From the NCBI GenBank assembly GCA_965205545.1, contig OZ242170.1:1922001-1986000 (forward strand): a stretch of 64,000 bases of DNA. Reading direction: 5' to 3'. Source of the stretch: Bin55 sp965205545. GTDB taxonomy: Bacteria > Pseudomonadota > Gammaproteobacteria > Pseudomonadales > Azotimanducaceae. This document shows positions 9,007 to 18,967 of this stretch, one piece after another. Each line of letters starts with the position of its first letter. Within the stretch, counting starts at the first letter, position 1. The notes beneath the pieces are model-generated. The model was not told the DNA's origin. It made no database searches and saw only the letters and a program-made list of their open reading frames with translations. The translations under genes and the position numbers were made by a program.

Positions 9007-10221
9007 ATGCTTATCGAGAGGTATGTAGAAAGGGAGTTCCTATCACTCCTAGATGAGTACCGACAAATGATCTTCTTGTCGGGACCAAGGCAGGTGGGAA
9101 AGACTACGACAGTGCGGAACATTTCCGATCGTCTCCCTCGCTCTCACTACCTCAATTGGGACAACGTCGCCCATCGACAACAATTTCTTCAAGACACAGC
9201 TGGCCTCGCGTCTGAGATCGGTCTTGACCAAGTTACCGAGGAATCGTTGGTTTGCCTATTCGACGAACTGCACAAATACAGTCGGTGGCGAGACTTTCTG
9301 AAGGGTCTGCACGACTCGTACTCCATATTTCGGGCAATCGTAACTGGAAGCGCTCAGTTGAACGTCTTCAGTCGAGGAGGAGATAGTCTTCGCGGACGAT
9401 ACTTCCACTATACATTGCACCCTCTCTCAGTCGGAGAGCTAGTTCGTAGTCCAGATCGAGAATCAGAGATTGCAACAGCCCCACAAGAGATAGATGACGA
9501 CCAATGGGAAGCACTCTTGCGTTTTGGAGGATTCCCAGAACCGTTTAATCGAGCAAACCAGCGGTTTCACAATCGATGGACACTTGGTTTGAACGAGCAG
9601 GTGCTTCGTGAGGAAGTCCGTGACCTGACCCGAGTGCGGGAATTAAGTCAGATCGAGTCGCTTGCTCTGCAGATTCGAAGCAGAGTCGGCCAACTGTCGA
9701 ATTACCTGGGACTTTCCCGCGCGACGCAAGCTTCAGTGGACAGCATTCGTCGGTGGGTCGCGATTCTGGAATCTCTGTATTACTGCTTCCGGGTGACTCC
9801 TTGGTACAAGAACGTAGCTAGATCTCTGCGCAAAGAACCAAAGTTCTACTTGTGGGATTGGTCTCAGGTGCAGGACGTCGACGCAAGGGCGGAGAACATT
9901 GTTGCGAGTGCATTGCTCAAGTCTGTGAATTGGTGGACTGAAAGTGGATTGGGAGTCTACTCACTTCATTTTCTGCGCGACACTCAAAAGCGTGAAGTCG
10001 ACTTCGTAGTGGTAAAAAATAGCGAACCATGGTTCTTGGTGGAAGTTAAGGCTGGTGCCTCCTCATCCTTGTCACCGCAATTGCGGTACTTTCAGGAGCA
10101 GACCGGCGCGCAACAGGTGTTCCAAATTTCATTCGACACTGCATTTGAAGCTCGAAATTGCTTCGACTTTAATTCTCCAATCCGCGTTCCCGCGAAGACC
10201 TTTCTTTCGCAGCTGGTCTAG
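9007..10221 (+). CDS. AAA ATPase with DUF4143 domain
   Basis: A 404-residue member of the AAA_14/DUF4143 family, ATPases of unclear role abundant in archaea and in host-associated or mobile-element-rich bacteria. Walker A is GPRQVGKTT at about residues 26-34, Walker B is LVCLFDE, and sensor-type residues follow in VTGSAQLN. The C-terminal DUF4143 part ends with a nuclease-like strand pattern, KREVDFVVVKN then WFLVEVKAG, as in restriction-endonuclease-fold proteins. The chosen ATG encodes MLIERYVEREF, the usual family start. An ATG 15 bases earlier lies inside the inverted repeat. A second, decayed member of the family lies near 46 kb. Confidence 0.85.
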   Translation: MLIERYVEREFLSLLDEYRQMIFLSGPRQVGKTTTVRNISDRLPRSHYLNWDNVAHRQQFLQDTAGLASEIGLDQVTEESLVCLFDELHKYSRWRDFLKGLHDSYSIFRAIVTGSAQLNVFSRGGDSLRGRYFHYTLHPLSVGELVRSPDRESEIATAPQEIDDDQWEALLRFGGFPEPFNRANQRFHNRWTLGLNEQVLREEVRDLTRVRELSQIESLALQIRSRVGQLSNYLGLSRATQASVDSIRRWVAILESLYYCFRVTPWYKNVARSLRKEPKFYLWDWSQVQDVDARAENIVASALLKSVNWWTESGLGVYSLHFLRDTQKREVDFVVVKNSEPWFLVEVKAGASSSLSPQLRYFQEQTGAQQVFQISFDTAFEARNCFDFNSPIRVPAKTFLSQLV

Positions 10222-10375
10222 GAGCCATTTAGGATCCACTGTTGATGGGCATTGCTTGAATTAAGTTCGGACAGCCCAGGAAATCTGCATCAACGGTGCA
10301 CACTTTGACAAAGCAGCTGTCTGCCCTGCTCGTCTTACCAATTTCCAACTTCGATGAGCATTGCATAGGATAAAT

Positions 10376-10389
10376 TGACAGCGTTGTCA
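10376..10389. promoter_or_regulatory. Candidate LacI-family operator
   Basis: TGACAGCGTTGTCA is a near-perfect dyad (arms TGACA/TGTCA around GCGT) of the kind bound by LacI-family sugar regulators. It lies 45 bases upstream of the chosen receptor start and ahead of a LacI-family gene in the same locus, so autoregulated sugar control is likely. I saw no second copy in the short gaps inside the locus. Confidence 0.65.
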
Positions 10390-10434
10390 TAAATGGTTAT
10401 AAACCCCTTTTCAAACACTTTGTCTGACAGGGAA

Positions 10435-13152
10435 ATGGCAAGAGAAACACTAATCGCAACTTCTTCGTGGTGCAGAGCATTCCTACTCTCAACCGGAGTG
10501 TTTTTGCTTTGTGCACAGACTGTTTATGGACAGCAAGACGCAGATGAAGGCGAATCGGCGCAATCATCCGAAATGGAAGAAATCATTGTGACCGCCACGA
10601 AGCGCGCCACAGATCTCATGACAACTCCGGTTTCCGTGTCTGCAGTGTCACAGCAAAGACTTACGGAACAGAATGTGTCCGATGTAACCAATTTGGGCGA
10701 CTTGGTTCCCAATATGCAAGTCGGCACATCCCCTTCCGATTCAGGGGTTCAGGTCACCGTGCGAGGCATCACTTCGAACAATTTCACAGAACTGGGCGAC
10801 CCGACCGTGTCCATGCACGTGGACGGCATGTACTCCCCTCGACCTCAAGCTGGATTGGCATTGCTTCATGACGTCGACCGGGTCGAAATCATGCGAGGTC
10901 CTCAGGGAACGCTTTTCGGACGCAATTCAACGTCGGGCAGCATCAACATCGTGACCTCGAACCCCTCTTCCGATGCAACGGATGGATCATTCGAATTAGA
11001 TGTTGGGAATTTCAACAAAATCGCCGGTCGAGGCTGGTTCAATTTGCCTCTTGGGGAGACGGCAGCATTGCGCATATCCTCGATGTTCGAACGCGCAGAC
11101 AGTTTTATTGATCAGGTGAGTGACGAATTCGATCTGGAAATGGACGTCGATGGCGATGGTGTGCCCGAAATACCTGCCGATGGCATTCCAAACACTGATC
11201 AGCGCCGCAATAGACCCGTTGACGACAGCGACGCATATTTCGCAGTCAATCGTTGGGCATTTCGCGCCGCATTGCGGTTAGACATGATGGAGTATGGCGA
11301 CGTAAAGCTGACGTACGACATGTACAACGACGCGAGTCCGGGTGGAATTTCACTCAAGGACTGCGAAAAGGCAAAGGGCACTTTCTTTGAGTGCGATCAC
11401 GACCTTTGGCATGCTCGAATCAATGTTCCAGGCGAATTGGACTTCACAATCAACACATTCCGATTGGAATTCGTCTCGGACTACTTCGATGAAGTAACCA
11501 TCGAGTATCGAATGGCCGCGTCAACCCAGGACCGATTTCAGCAATACGATGGCGATGGTGGTGCTTTTGTAGATCCCGAACACCCGGGCTACGGCATTGT
11601 GCGCTTTTGCTGTGGCGCTCCACCGCTCGTTCGCGACGCCGCCGCTTTTGAAAGATTGGGCTTTGCCCTTCAGGTCAAGTTTCCGTTTGAAGACTTGCAG
11701 CTGACCACCAGAGATTCGACATACGAGTCGATGGTCCACGAGCTGCAGTTCAAGTCGACGGGGTCAGGGCCCCTAAACTGGATTGCGGGCGCGTTCCTCA
11801 TGTCTGAAGAGAACCAGATTCGCTTCGATGTAGAACTTCCATTCTGCTGCGGAGGCGGAATTCCACTTGCGCAGTCGTTCGTGCAGCCAGATCGAGGTGT
11901 TAACACCCAAGCCATATTCGCGCAGGTCGACTACTCAATCGATCCAAATACCAACGTAACAGTCGGGTATCGTCAGACATGGGATGAAAAATTCGACAAG
12001 AATGGTTCCAACCACTCCACCATCGGTTATTGGGTGAACCCGGGCCTCTACGACCCATCGCCGGCGCCTTTCTGGTTCGAATCGTGGGGTCTGATTGGAG
12101 TTGTGCCAGGCTGGCATGCAGATCCTGCTTGGTATCAGGCCGACAAGCTGACTCCAGAAATGGGGTCCTTGGCAGAAAACTTTCCCGATCGAATTCCCGG
12201 TACTGACAATACCTATACGGCAGATTGGAGCCAAGGAACTTGGAGAATCGGTGCTGACTACCTCGTAACCAACGAGGTTTTTGTTTACGGCAGCATTGCG
12301 ACGGGCTTTAAAGCAGGAGGATTTGGGGACAAGGTTGATGTCTGCGAGTGCGGAGAAGTAACGGCTTTCCCCTACGATCCAGAAAACGTAACGACCTACG
12401 AATTCGGAATGAAAGCTGAGGTGCTCGACAGGAAAATGCGCCTGCTTGGCAACGTGTTCCTAAGCGACTACTCCAACATGCAGCGAACATCGTGGGTGAT
12501 CGTTGGCAGATCCCAGCACACCGACCGAGAAATCGGCACTTTGCTGACCACCAATCTGGCTGAGGCAGATATTTTCGGAATCGAATTGGAGTTCGATTGG
12601 CTCGAGCCATGGCGTGGCGGACACTTGTTCGGATGGGCTTCCTACCTCAATGCCGAGATCGGCAAGCTCGACGGCGCAGATGATGGGCTGTTCTGCTTCG
12701 AACGTGCCTATCTGAATCTCGAAGCTTGTCCGGCTGAAGATCTCTCTCAACCGCTGGAAGCCGGCGGATTTCGCCGTCCGACGGACTTGTCTGGAAACAA
12801 ACTGCCGTGGTCGCCCGAGTGGTCCTTCTCTGTGACCGCCGAGCACTCCTGGTGGACGGGCAATGGCTACCAGTATGGTCCCTCAGTGACGCTGAACTGG
12901 CAGTCGGAGATGTTCTTCAACGACACCAACTATGACGATGGACCTTTTCACGCAGGGCAAGAAGGCTTCATGACGGTCAACATGCATTTCAAGATCATCA
13001 ACGAGCGTCAAGCCTGGGCCGTAGTTGCGTTTGGCTACAACATGACGGACGAAGTGATCCGATCATGGGCGGACCCCGGTCCAGGCTACTGGCGGGCGAA
13101 CTTCTTCCCTCCGAGGTCCATGGGACTGCGTTTCAGCAAAGCGTTCAACTAG
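10435..13152 (+). CDS. TonB-dependent outer-membrane receptor
   Basis: A 905-residue energised outer-membrane transporter. It has an N-terminal signal peptide (cleavage probably after VYGQ), a TonB box-like EEIIVTATKR, and a plug domain with VTVRGITSN, VDRVEIMRGPQGTLFGRN and GSINIVTSNP. A long beta-barrel follows, ending in a C-terminal phenylalanine two residues from the end (KAFN). The receptor opens a locus of a LacI regulator, two glycoside hydrolases and a sugar symporter, so its substrate is probably an oligosaccharide rather than a siderophore. The ATG at 10435 is preferred to 10393 because the earlier one would start within four bases of the operator. Confidence 0.92.
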   Translation: MARETLIATSSWCRAFLLSTGVFLLCAQTVYGQQDADEGESAQSSEMEEIIVTATKRATDLMTTPVSVSAVSQQRLTEQNVSDVTNLGDLVPNMQVGTSPSDSGVQVTVRGITSNNFTELGDPTVSMHVDGMYSPRPQAGLALLHDVDRVEIMRGPQGTLFGRNSTSGSINIVTSNPSSDATDGSFELDVGNFNKIAGRGWFNLPLGETAALRISSMFERADSFIDQVSDEFDLEMDVDGDGVPEIPADGIPNTDQRRNRPVDDSDAYFAVNRWAFRAALRLDMMEYGDVKLTYDMYNDASPGGISLKDCEKAKGTFFECDHDLWHARINVPGELDFTINTFRLEFVSDYFDEVTIEYRMAASTQDRFQQYDGDGGAFVDPEHPGYGIVRFCCGAPPLVRDAAAFERLGFALQVKFPFEDLQLTTRDSTYESMVHELQFKSTGSGPLNWIAGAFLMSEENQIRFDVELPFCCGGGIPLAQSFVQPDRGVNTQAIFAQVDYSIDPNTNVTVGYRQTWDEKFDKNGSNHSTIGYWVNPGLYDPSPAPFWFESWGLIGVVPGWHADPAWYQADKLTPEMGSLAENFPDRIPGTDNTYTADWSQGTWRIGADYLVTNEVFVYGSIATGFKAGGFGDKVDVCECGEVTAFPYDPENVTTYEFGMKAEVLDRKMRLLGNVFLSDYSNMQRTSWVIVGRSQHTDREIGTLLTTNLAEADIFGIELEFDWLEPWRGGHLFGWASYLNAEIGKLDGADDGLFCFERAYLNLEACPAEDLSQPLEAGGFRRPTDLSGNKLPWSPEWSFSVTAEHSWWTGNGYQYGPSVTLNWQSEMFFNDTNYDDGPFHAGQEGFMTVNMHFKIINERQAWAVVAFGYNMTDEVIRSWADPGPGYWRANFFPPRSMGLRFSKAFN

Positions 13153-13203
13153 AAAGTCTTTTCGGTTGAAACCATTTTGAGGAAGGAAAATAGCAGTTGA
13201 GGA

Positions 13204-13218
13204 AGTGCTGCAAGCACT
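13204..13218. terminator. Small inverted repeat before the LacI gene
   Basis: AGTGCT-GCA-AGCACT is a perfect six-base stem followed by CTTTTG. It may be a weak terminator after the receptor gene or a regulatory dyad for the LacI gene, whose start lies eight bases downstream. The T run is short. Confidence 0.35.
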
Positions 13219-13225
13219 CTTTTGA

Positions 13226-14266
13226 ATGCAGTCAGGCGGAGCATTGAAGCGTTCAACCATTACGGACGTTGCGAACACCGCGGGAGTCTCCATCAAGACA
13301 GTCTCCCGCGTGTTCAATCAAGAAAAGTACGTTCGCGAAGCAATGCGGATGCGTGTGCTCGACGCGGCAGCGTCGCTGGACTATGTCCCGCATCCCTCTG
13401 CACGCAGCCTGGCCTCCCGACGGTCCTACAACATCGGGCTGATCCTCGAGAATCCCCATGAATTCTCCTACCTCAAACGAGTCGTGGAAGGCGCATACGC
13501 CGCATGTGAGTCGTCGAACTATACCTTGCTGGTTCGCCCAGCTGAAGTGAGTGTCTCGCGCGACGAAATCACCAAGTTTGTACGTCAAAGCCGCGTTGAC
13601 GGCATCGTTCTCCCAGCTCCAATGGGAGATAGAACTGAGATTACAGATACGCTTCTTGACCTTGGCACACCCTTCGCGCAACTATCGCCCCGACACGTGC
13701 GTAGCGACTGGATTTCCGTCCGACCCAATGATGAAGAGGCTACCTACCAGCTTGCGAGGTATGTCAGTTCTTTTGGCCACGAGCGCATAGGATTTATCGA
13801 GGGAGACCCGGTACACGGCGCAACCGAGCGACGGAGAAGTGGTTTCTTGCGCTGCGTGAGGGACTTGGCTCTCGACTCCGATCCAAACCTGGTCGTCTCG
13901 GGGATGTTCGATTTCGAATCGGGCAACGCGTCCGCTCGCGAGCTGCTGGAGCTGCAAGAAAAGCCAACGGCGATCATCGCGAGCAACGACGACATGGCTG
14001 CCGGAGCAATTGTTGCGCTGAATCAAGCCGGTCTGAAACCTGTTGAAGACGTGTCCATTGTCGGGTTTGACGATTCGCCAACCGCGACTCGAACATGGCC
14101 ATTCCTGACAACGGTTCGTCAGCCCATATTCGAGATGGCAAGAGTGGCCGCTTCCCTGTTGATTGATTCATTGGCTGGAAATCCACCTCAAGAAATGAAC
14201 TTGGAGTTTGGGTGTGAGATCGTCGCACGTGATTCCTTGGGGCGGCGCATTGGAGTCGGTAATTGA
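13226..14266 (+). CDS. LacI-family transcriptional regulator
   Basis: A 346-residue repressor with an N-terminal LacI HTH: ITDVANTAGVSIKTVSRVFN at about residues 11-30. The hinge region (VPHPSARSLASRRS) is followed by a periplasmic-binding-protein-like effector domain containing IGLILENP, DGIVLPAP, GHERIGFIEGDP and PTAIIASNDDMAAG. It sits inside a beta-glucoside utilisation locus, and the candidate operator upstream of the receptor gene suggests it controls the locus. The stop overlaps the TTG start of the GH3 gene by four bases, so regulator and catabolic genes are translated in series. Confidence 0.92.
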   Translation: MQSGGALKRSTITDVANTAGVSIKTVSRVFNQEKYVREAMRMRVLDAAASLDYVPHPSARSLASRRSYNIGLILENPHEFSYLKRVVEGAYAACESSNYTLLVRPAEVSVSRDEITKFVRQSRVDGIVLPAPMGDRTEITDTLLDLGTPFAQLSPRHVRSDWISVRPNDEEATYQLARYVSSFGHERIGFIEGDPVHGATERRRSGFLRCVRDLALDSDPNLVVSGMFDFESGNASARELLELQEKPTAIIASNDDMAAGAIVALNQAGLKPVEDVSIVGFDDSPTATRTWPFLTTVRQPIFEMARVAASLLIDSLAGNPPQEMNLEFGCEIVARDSLGRRIGVGN

Positions 14267-16218
14267 CTCTAGCTAGACGGAAGGAAGACATCCGTTGGCC
14301 CATGTGTCGAGACCCTTTTGGGAGAAATCCTCAACGGTCTCGTGAAATCGAAGCGAAGGTAGCGAGGGTTCTCTCGAACCTTAGCCTCGAAGAGAAAGCC
14401 GCCCAAATGATCCAAGCAGAATTCGCCTCGATCACTCCACAGGAAGCGGGCAAGAACGGCATTGGATCGATTCTAAATGGAGGCGGCATCTTCCCAAATG
14501 CCAACAAGCACGCCGATGCGGGCGAGTGGGCAGAGAAGGCTCAGGAATTTCGCAACGCGACATCTGAATTCAGTAGGCACTCGATCCCCATTTTGTGGGG
14601 GACGGACGCGGTTCACGGCCATTCCAACGTCTTTGGCGCCACGATCTTTCCACACAACATCGGCCTCGGTGCCGCTCGTGACCCCGACCTCGTCGAGCGC
14701 GTACTGGAAGCTACTGCAAGGGAAGTCTACGCCACGGGAATTGATTGGACATTCGCTCCGACTCTTGCGGTGGTAAGGGATGATCGGTGGGGACGTTCAT
14801 ACGAAGGCTACTCGGAGGACCCCGATATTGTTGAGAGCTATGCAAGCCGAGCGATTTTCGGGCTGCAGGGGGATCCTAGCGATTCGACCTTCATGTCGGA
14901 TGGAAGGATTCTTGCAACCTGCAAGCACTTCATAGGCGAGGGTGGAACGGAAGGCGGTACAGATCAGGGCGACACTGTGTGCTCGGAGTATGAGCTATTG
15001 CATGTCCACGCTCCCGGCCACTTGCGGGGAATCGAAGCAGGCGCGCTGGTGGTGATGGCCGCGTTCAACAGCTGGTGCGGCAGCAAAGTGCACGGCAGTT
15101 CCTACCTCCTGAATGGTGTCTTGAAGCAGCAACTGGGGTTTCGCGGGTTCGTAGTAAGTGATTGGGATGGATTCCTTCAGCTCGACGATGATCCGGCAAG
15201 ATCGTGCGAATTGGCAGTAAACGCAGGTATCGACATGCTGATGGTCAGCAGCGATTGGCCTAGCGTGCTCGACTACCTCATCGACGCCGCACGCGGCGAG
15301 AGGATTTCTGAGGGTCGGATTGACGAAGCTGTCACACGCATTCTTCGGGTTAAGGAACATGCGGGTTTGTCGGATCGGACCGAACCAGGTAAACGCTTGT
15401 CGTCTCTCGATTGCGAACGTTTGGGAAGCCGAAGACATAGGGATTTGGCAAGAGAAGCCGTTCGCAAGTCGCTCGTATTGCTCAAGAATGCGAACAACCT
15501 GCTTCCGTTGCAGCGCAATGCTCGGATTGCCATTGCGGGCGATGGAGCGGCTAACATTCCAAAGCAGTGCGGTGGCTGGTCCCTTACCTGGCAAGGCCAT
15601 GAGAACACGAACGAGGATTTTCCGCAGGGGCAGACGATCTGCGCGACGATTGAAAGTGCTGTCCGCGAAGCGGGAGGGTCCATAGTCCTTGTGGATTCCT
15701 TGCGGGATTCCGACGAGTTTGATGTGGGAATCGTGGTGTTCGGCGAAGACCCCTATGCCGAGGGGGATGGAGACCTGAACCATCTGAGTTTCTCCAAAGA
15801 GTCATCCGAACCCCTCCATTTGATGCGGGAGTTCAAATCTCGAGGCATTCCCGTAATTGCCATATTCCTCACTGGTCGGCCAAGATGGACCAACCCCGAA
15901 CTGAACGCGTGCGATGCCTTTGTCGTCGCGTGGTTGCCCGGGACGGAAGGTGGAGGCATCGCAGATGTGCTGTTGCGAGGGCCAGACGGAACGATTCAGC
16001 ACGATTTTCAAGGTCGCTTGTCTTTTTCTTGGCCACGCACACCACATCAGACGCGGGTCAATCGCGGGGACCCGAATTACGATCCCTTGTTTCCCTACGG
16101 ATTTGGGCTGACATACAGGGATGTAAATCCAACTATGCCTGGGCTGGACGAAACGGATTCGACGACCCACCCAGTTCGCGTCAAACAAGAAAGGTCCACC
16201 ATCTACTCGCATCTATGA
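14263..16218 (+). CDS. Glycoside hydrolase family 3 beta-glucosidase
   Basis: A 651-residue GH3 enzyme, probably releasing glucose from the non-reducing ends of beta-glucan fragments. The N-terminal barrel includes WGTDAVHGHSNVFGATIFPH, WTFAPTLAV, CKHFIGEGGTEGGTDQGD and the nucleophile loop GFRGFVVSDWDG, with Asp of SDW as the catalytic base-nucleophile position. The C-terminal domain begins at SLVLLKNANNLLPL and ends PYGFGLTY. No signal peptide is seen, so the enzyme is probably cytoplasmic and the barrel imports intact oligomers. The TTG start overlaps the LacI stop; an ATG at 14302 is an alternative. It lacks the extra C-terminal domain of longer ExoP-type members. Confidence 0.9.
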   Translation: MTLARRKEDIRWPMCRDPFGRNPQRSREIEAKVARVLSNLSLEEKAAQMIQAEFASITPQEAGKNGIGSILNGGGIFPNANKHADAGEWAEKAQEFRNATSEFSRHSIPILWGTDAVHGHSNVFGATIFPHNIGLGAARDPDLVERVLEATAREVYATGIDWTFAPTLAVVRDDRWGRSYEGYSEDPDIVESYASRAIFGLQGDPSDSTFMSDGRILATCKHFIGEGGTEGGTDQGDTVCSEYELLHVHAPGHLRGIEAGALVVMAAFNSWCGSKVHGSSYLLNGVLKQQLGFRGFVVSDWDGFLQLDDDPARSCELAVNAGIDMLMVSSDWPSVLDYLIDAARGERISEGRIDEAVTRILRVKEHAGLSDRTEPGKRLSSLDCERLGSRRHRDLAREAVRKSLVLLKNANNLLPLQRNARIAIAGDGAANIPKQCGGWSLTWQGHENTNEDFPQGQTICATIESAVREAGGSIVLVDSLRDSDEFDVGIVVFGEDPYAEGDGDLNHLSFSKESSEPLHLMREFKSRGIPVIAIFLTGRPRWTNPELNACDAFVVAWLPGTEGGGIADVLLRGPDGTIQHDFQGRLSFSWPRTPHQTRVNRGDPNYDPLFPYGFGLTYRDVNPTMPGLDETDSTTHPVRVKQERSTIYSHL

Positions 16219-17537
16219 ATAAGTCCATGGTCTTGCTACGAACTCTTTCTGTAATCGCCGTTTTCGCAGTGCTCGCATTCTGTCCATTTTCCGTAGCGGA
16301 TGAGGAAATCGAAGGACCCGTCAAGGTCGAAGTGGTCAAGACCGAGAATGGCTACCAGATGCTGCGCGATGGCAAGCCCTACTTTGTCAAGGGTGCTGGA
16401 GCGACCGGATCCGACTATGGAAAGGTTGCCGCGAATGGAGGCAATTCAATTCGCACTTGGGGAGTCGACATGGCTCTCGACAAGCTCGACGCAGCCCATC
16501 GGCACGGCCTGACAGTAGCGCTATGCCTTCCCGTGGTGTCGGAAAGATTTGGCTTCGACTACAACAATCCTGTGCGAGTTCAGGAGCAATTTGATCTCGT
16601 CGAATCCATAGTTCATCGCTACAAGGACCACCCAGCTTTGCTTGCATGGATCGTCGGCAACGAACTGAACTACAACATGCGCAATCCGCGAGTCTACGAC
16701 GCGGTCAACGACATATCCAAACGCATCCACGAAATCGATCCGTTCCACCCCACTACGACTACCGTCGCTGGCGCGGATAGGAGCATCGTTCGGATTTTGC
16801 AGCGTCGCGCTCCGGACTTGGACTTTATTAGCATTCAACTCTATGGAGCCATCGCCGATCTGCCCAAGTACGCCAAATCCTCGCTAAGCGAAGTGCCATA
16901 CATGATCACCGAGTGGGGGCCTCTTGGACATTGGGAAATCGCCATGACACCTTGGAATGCACCTATCGAGCATACAAGTAGCGAGAAGGCAAAGAGGCTG
17001 GCCGATACCTACAACGATTTGATACAGCCCAACGACAGCAATCTGCTTGGAACCTACATTTTCTTTTGGGGACAGAAGCAAGAACGAACTCCGACCTGGT
17101 ACAGCATGTTTCTCGAAAGTGGCGAGCCAACCGAAGCTGTGGACGCGATGTATCACATATGGAACGGCGAGTGGCCTGAAAACCGCGCCCCGACTATTGG
17201 CCGTGTCACTGTGGGAGGCAAGACCGCCTATGACGGAATAAGTCTGACCGTTGGAGAAACGTACGAAGTGACAGTTGAGGTCCGAGATCCTGATGAGGAT
17301 CCAGTCACCTTCTTGTGGACACTGAAGAAGGAAAGCGACTCGACAGGTGAAGGTGGGGATTTTGAGGAATCAATTGACGACATTCCTTTCCTGATTGCGG
17401 ATCGCTTCGATTCAACCGCAAAACTCACAGCTCCACCCACGGCGGGCAAGTACCGGATCTTCGTCTACGCATATGACGATCAAGGCAATGCCGCTCATGC
17501 AAATGCTCCGATGCTCGTCGAGAATGGACAGCAATGA
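16215..17537 (+). CDS. Secreted TIM-barrel glycoside hydrolase with a C-terminal beta domain
   Basis: A 440-residue protein with a signal peptide ending near VADEEIEG. The catalytic barrel looks like the GH2/GH5 (clan A) type: AWIVGNELNYN supplies the acid-base Glu after Asn, and MITEWGPLGHW the nucleophile Glu. Residues from about 325 on form an Ig-like beta domain (TVEVRDPDEDPVTFLWTLKK, YRIFVYAYDDQGN). It overlaps both neighbours by ATGA, so it belongs to the same transcript as the GH3 and symporter genes. Likely role: periplasmic or surface cleavage or transglycosylation of the imported glucan. I cannot set the exact CAZy family by eye. Confidence 0.8.
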   Translation: MNKSMVLLRTLSVIAVFAVLAFCPFSVADEEIEGPVKVEVVKTENGYQMLRDGKPYFVKGAGATGSDYGKVAANGGNSIRTWGVDMALDKLDAAHRHGLTVALCLPVVSERFGFDYNNPVRVQEQFDLVESIVHRYKDHPALLAWIVGNELNYNMRNPRVYDAVNDISKRIHEIDPFHPTTTTVAGADRSIVRILQRRAPDLDFISIQLYGAIADLPKYAKSSLSEVPYMITEWGPLGHWEIAMTPWNAPIEHTSSEKAKRLADTYNDLIQPNDSNLLGTYIFFWGQKQERTPTWYSMFLESGEPTEAVDAMYHIWNGEWPENRAPTIGRVTVGGKTAYDGISLTVGETYEVTVEVRDPDEDPVTFLWTLKKESDSTGEGGDFEESIDDIPFLIADRFDSTAKLTAPPTAGKYRIFVYAYDDQGNAAHANAPMLVENGQQ

Positions 17538-18967
17538 CGGAACGCCATCACATAACCAATCCGGCAGACCGAATTCCGTTTGAGAGGAAGATCGCATACG
17601 GATGCGGTGCATTTGCGAACAACATGCTTGCAGCTGCCAGCGGAAGCATGATGGTGGTTCTCAATCTCGCGTTTGGAATGAACCCGGCCCTTGTTGGTTG
17701 GTTGAGCGGGATTCCGCGTCTGATGGACGCCTGGACCGATCCCATCATGGGCTACATCTCGGACAACACGCGATCCCGCTGGGGGCGTCGTCGGCCCTAC
17801 ATGTTTGGTGGGGTAATCGCTGCAGGCCTGATCTTCATTGTGCTCTGGCAGCTGCCGGAAGGTCGATCAGAGGGCTACTACTTTTGGTATTTCCTTTTCG
17901 TATCGCTGTTCTTCTACTTGGCATACACCGTGTTCGCAACTCCGTGGGTGGCGCTGGGCTATGAACTGACTCCGGACTATCACGAACGAACCCGACTCAT
18001 GGGCGTGCAGAACATCATCGGCCAGTTGGCTTACGTAATCTCCCCTGCCTTCTTGAAGTTTATGGAGCTCGATCAATTCGGAGGGTTGGGCAACGGGGCG
18101 TCAATCTTGGCGATAGTCGTCGCGATTGGTTGCGTTGCGTTCGGAGTTGTTCCAGCGTTGGCGTTGCGAGAACGGTTTGGAGAGGGAAGCTCCAGTGATT
18201 CGTCAAGCGAAAAGTCAGTTTCGATCCGCAATCAAATCTTTGGATTCCTGAGAGGCTTTGGCACAACGATCGCCAATCGGGATTTCCTAATGCTCGCCGG
18301 AGCGACGTTCCTCGTCTTCAACGGGTTTCAACTCATTGCAGCATTTCAGTTTTATGTCACTGTTTTCTACCTATATGCAGGCGATACCGATGCCGCAGCC
18401 AATTTGATACTGATTTTTGGAGTCATTTCTTCAATCTCGACGTTTCTCGTAATCGCGTTGACAACCTATCTCGGATCCCGGATAGGAAAGCGAAAGACTT
18501 TCGCTATTTGCATAACCATCTCGGCAATCGGCTACGGACTCAAATGGATTTTCTACAACCCAGAGTACCCGTATCTCCTGTTGATCTGCGCACCTCTAAT
18601 AGCTTTCGGCCTAGGCTCACTCTTCACCTTGATGGCTTCGATGATTGCAGATGTGTGTGACGTTGACGAGCTAAACACAGGACAGCGTCGCGAGGGCATG
18701 TACGGTTCAATCTTTTGGTTCATGGTCAAGCTGGGAATGGCTGCGGCGCTGCTTGGAAGTGGCTACCTGCTAAACGCAACGGGGTTTGATGTCGCGCTCG
18801 CAGGCAATCAGTCTGAGCAGACGCTATTCTTGATGCGTGTTTACGACGTAGTGGTTCCGGTTGTGCTGTCGCTCTTGGCGATCCTCTTGATTGCTCGCTA
18901 CAGCATCACCGAATCGAAGGCATACGAAGTCCGGGCACAGCTTGAGGAGCGCAGAGGATTGGTGTAG
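17534..18967 (+). CDS. GPH-family sugar:cation symporter (MelB-like)
   Basis: A 477-residue inner-membrane transporter with about twelve hydrophobic segments. The glycoside-pentoside-hexuronide signature is clear: DPIMGYISDNTRSRWGRRRP after the second helix, and an N-terminal KIAYGCGAFANN. It should carry the mono- or oligosaccharide released in the periplasm into the cytoplasm, powered by Na+ or H+. It starts within the stop of the hydrolase gene (ATGA), and closes the receptor-regulator-hydrolase-transporter locus. Confidence 0.9.
   Translation: MTERHHITNPADRIPFERKIAYGCGAFANNMLAAASGSMMVVLNLAFGMNPALVGWLSGIPRLMDAWTDPIMGYISDNTRSRWGRRRPYMFGGVIAAGLIFIVLWQLPEGRSEGYYFWYFLFVSLFFYLAYTVFATPWVALGYELTPDYHERTRLMGVQNIIGQLAYVISPAFLKFMELDQFGGLGNGASILAIVVAIGCVAFGVVPALALRERFGEGSSSDSSSEKSVSIRNQIFGFLRGFGTTIANRDFLMLAGATFLVFNGFQLIAAFQFYVTVFYLYAGDTDAAANLILIFGVISSISTFLVIALTTYLGSRIGKRKTFAICITISAIGYGLKWIFYNPEYPYLLLICAPLIAFGLGSLFTLMASMIADVCDVDELNTGQRREGMYGSIFWFMVKLGMAAALLGSGYLLNATGFDVALAGNQSEQTLFLMRVYDVVVPVVLSLLAILLIARYSITESKAYEVRAQLEERRGLV

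Noticed and set aside
14995..15783. Minus-strand 262-residue frame inside the GH3 gene
   Set aside because: No family match, and the plus-strand frame has GH3 motifs throughout.
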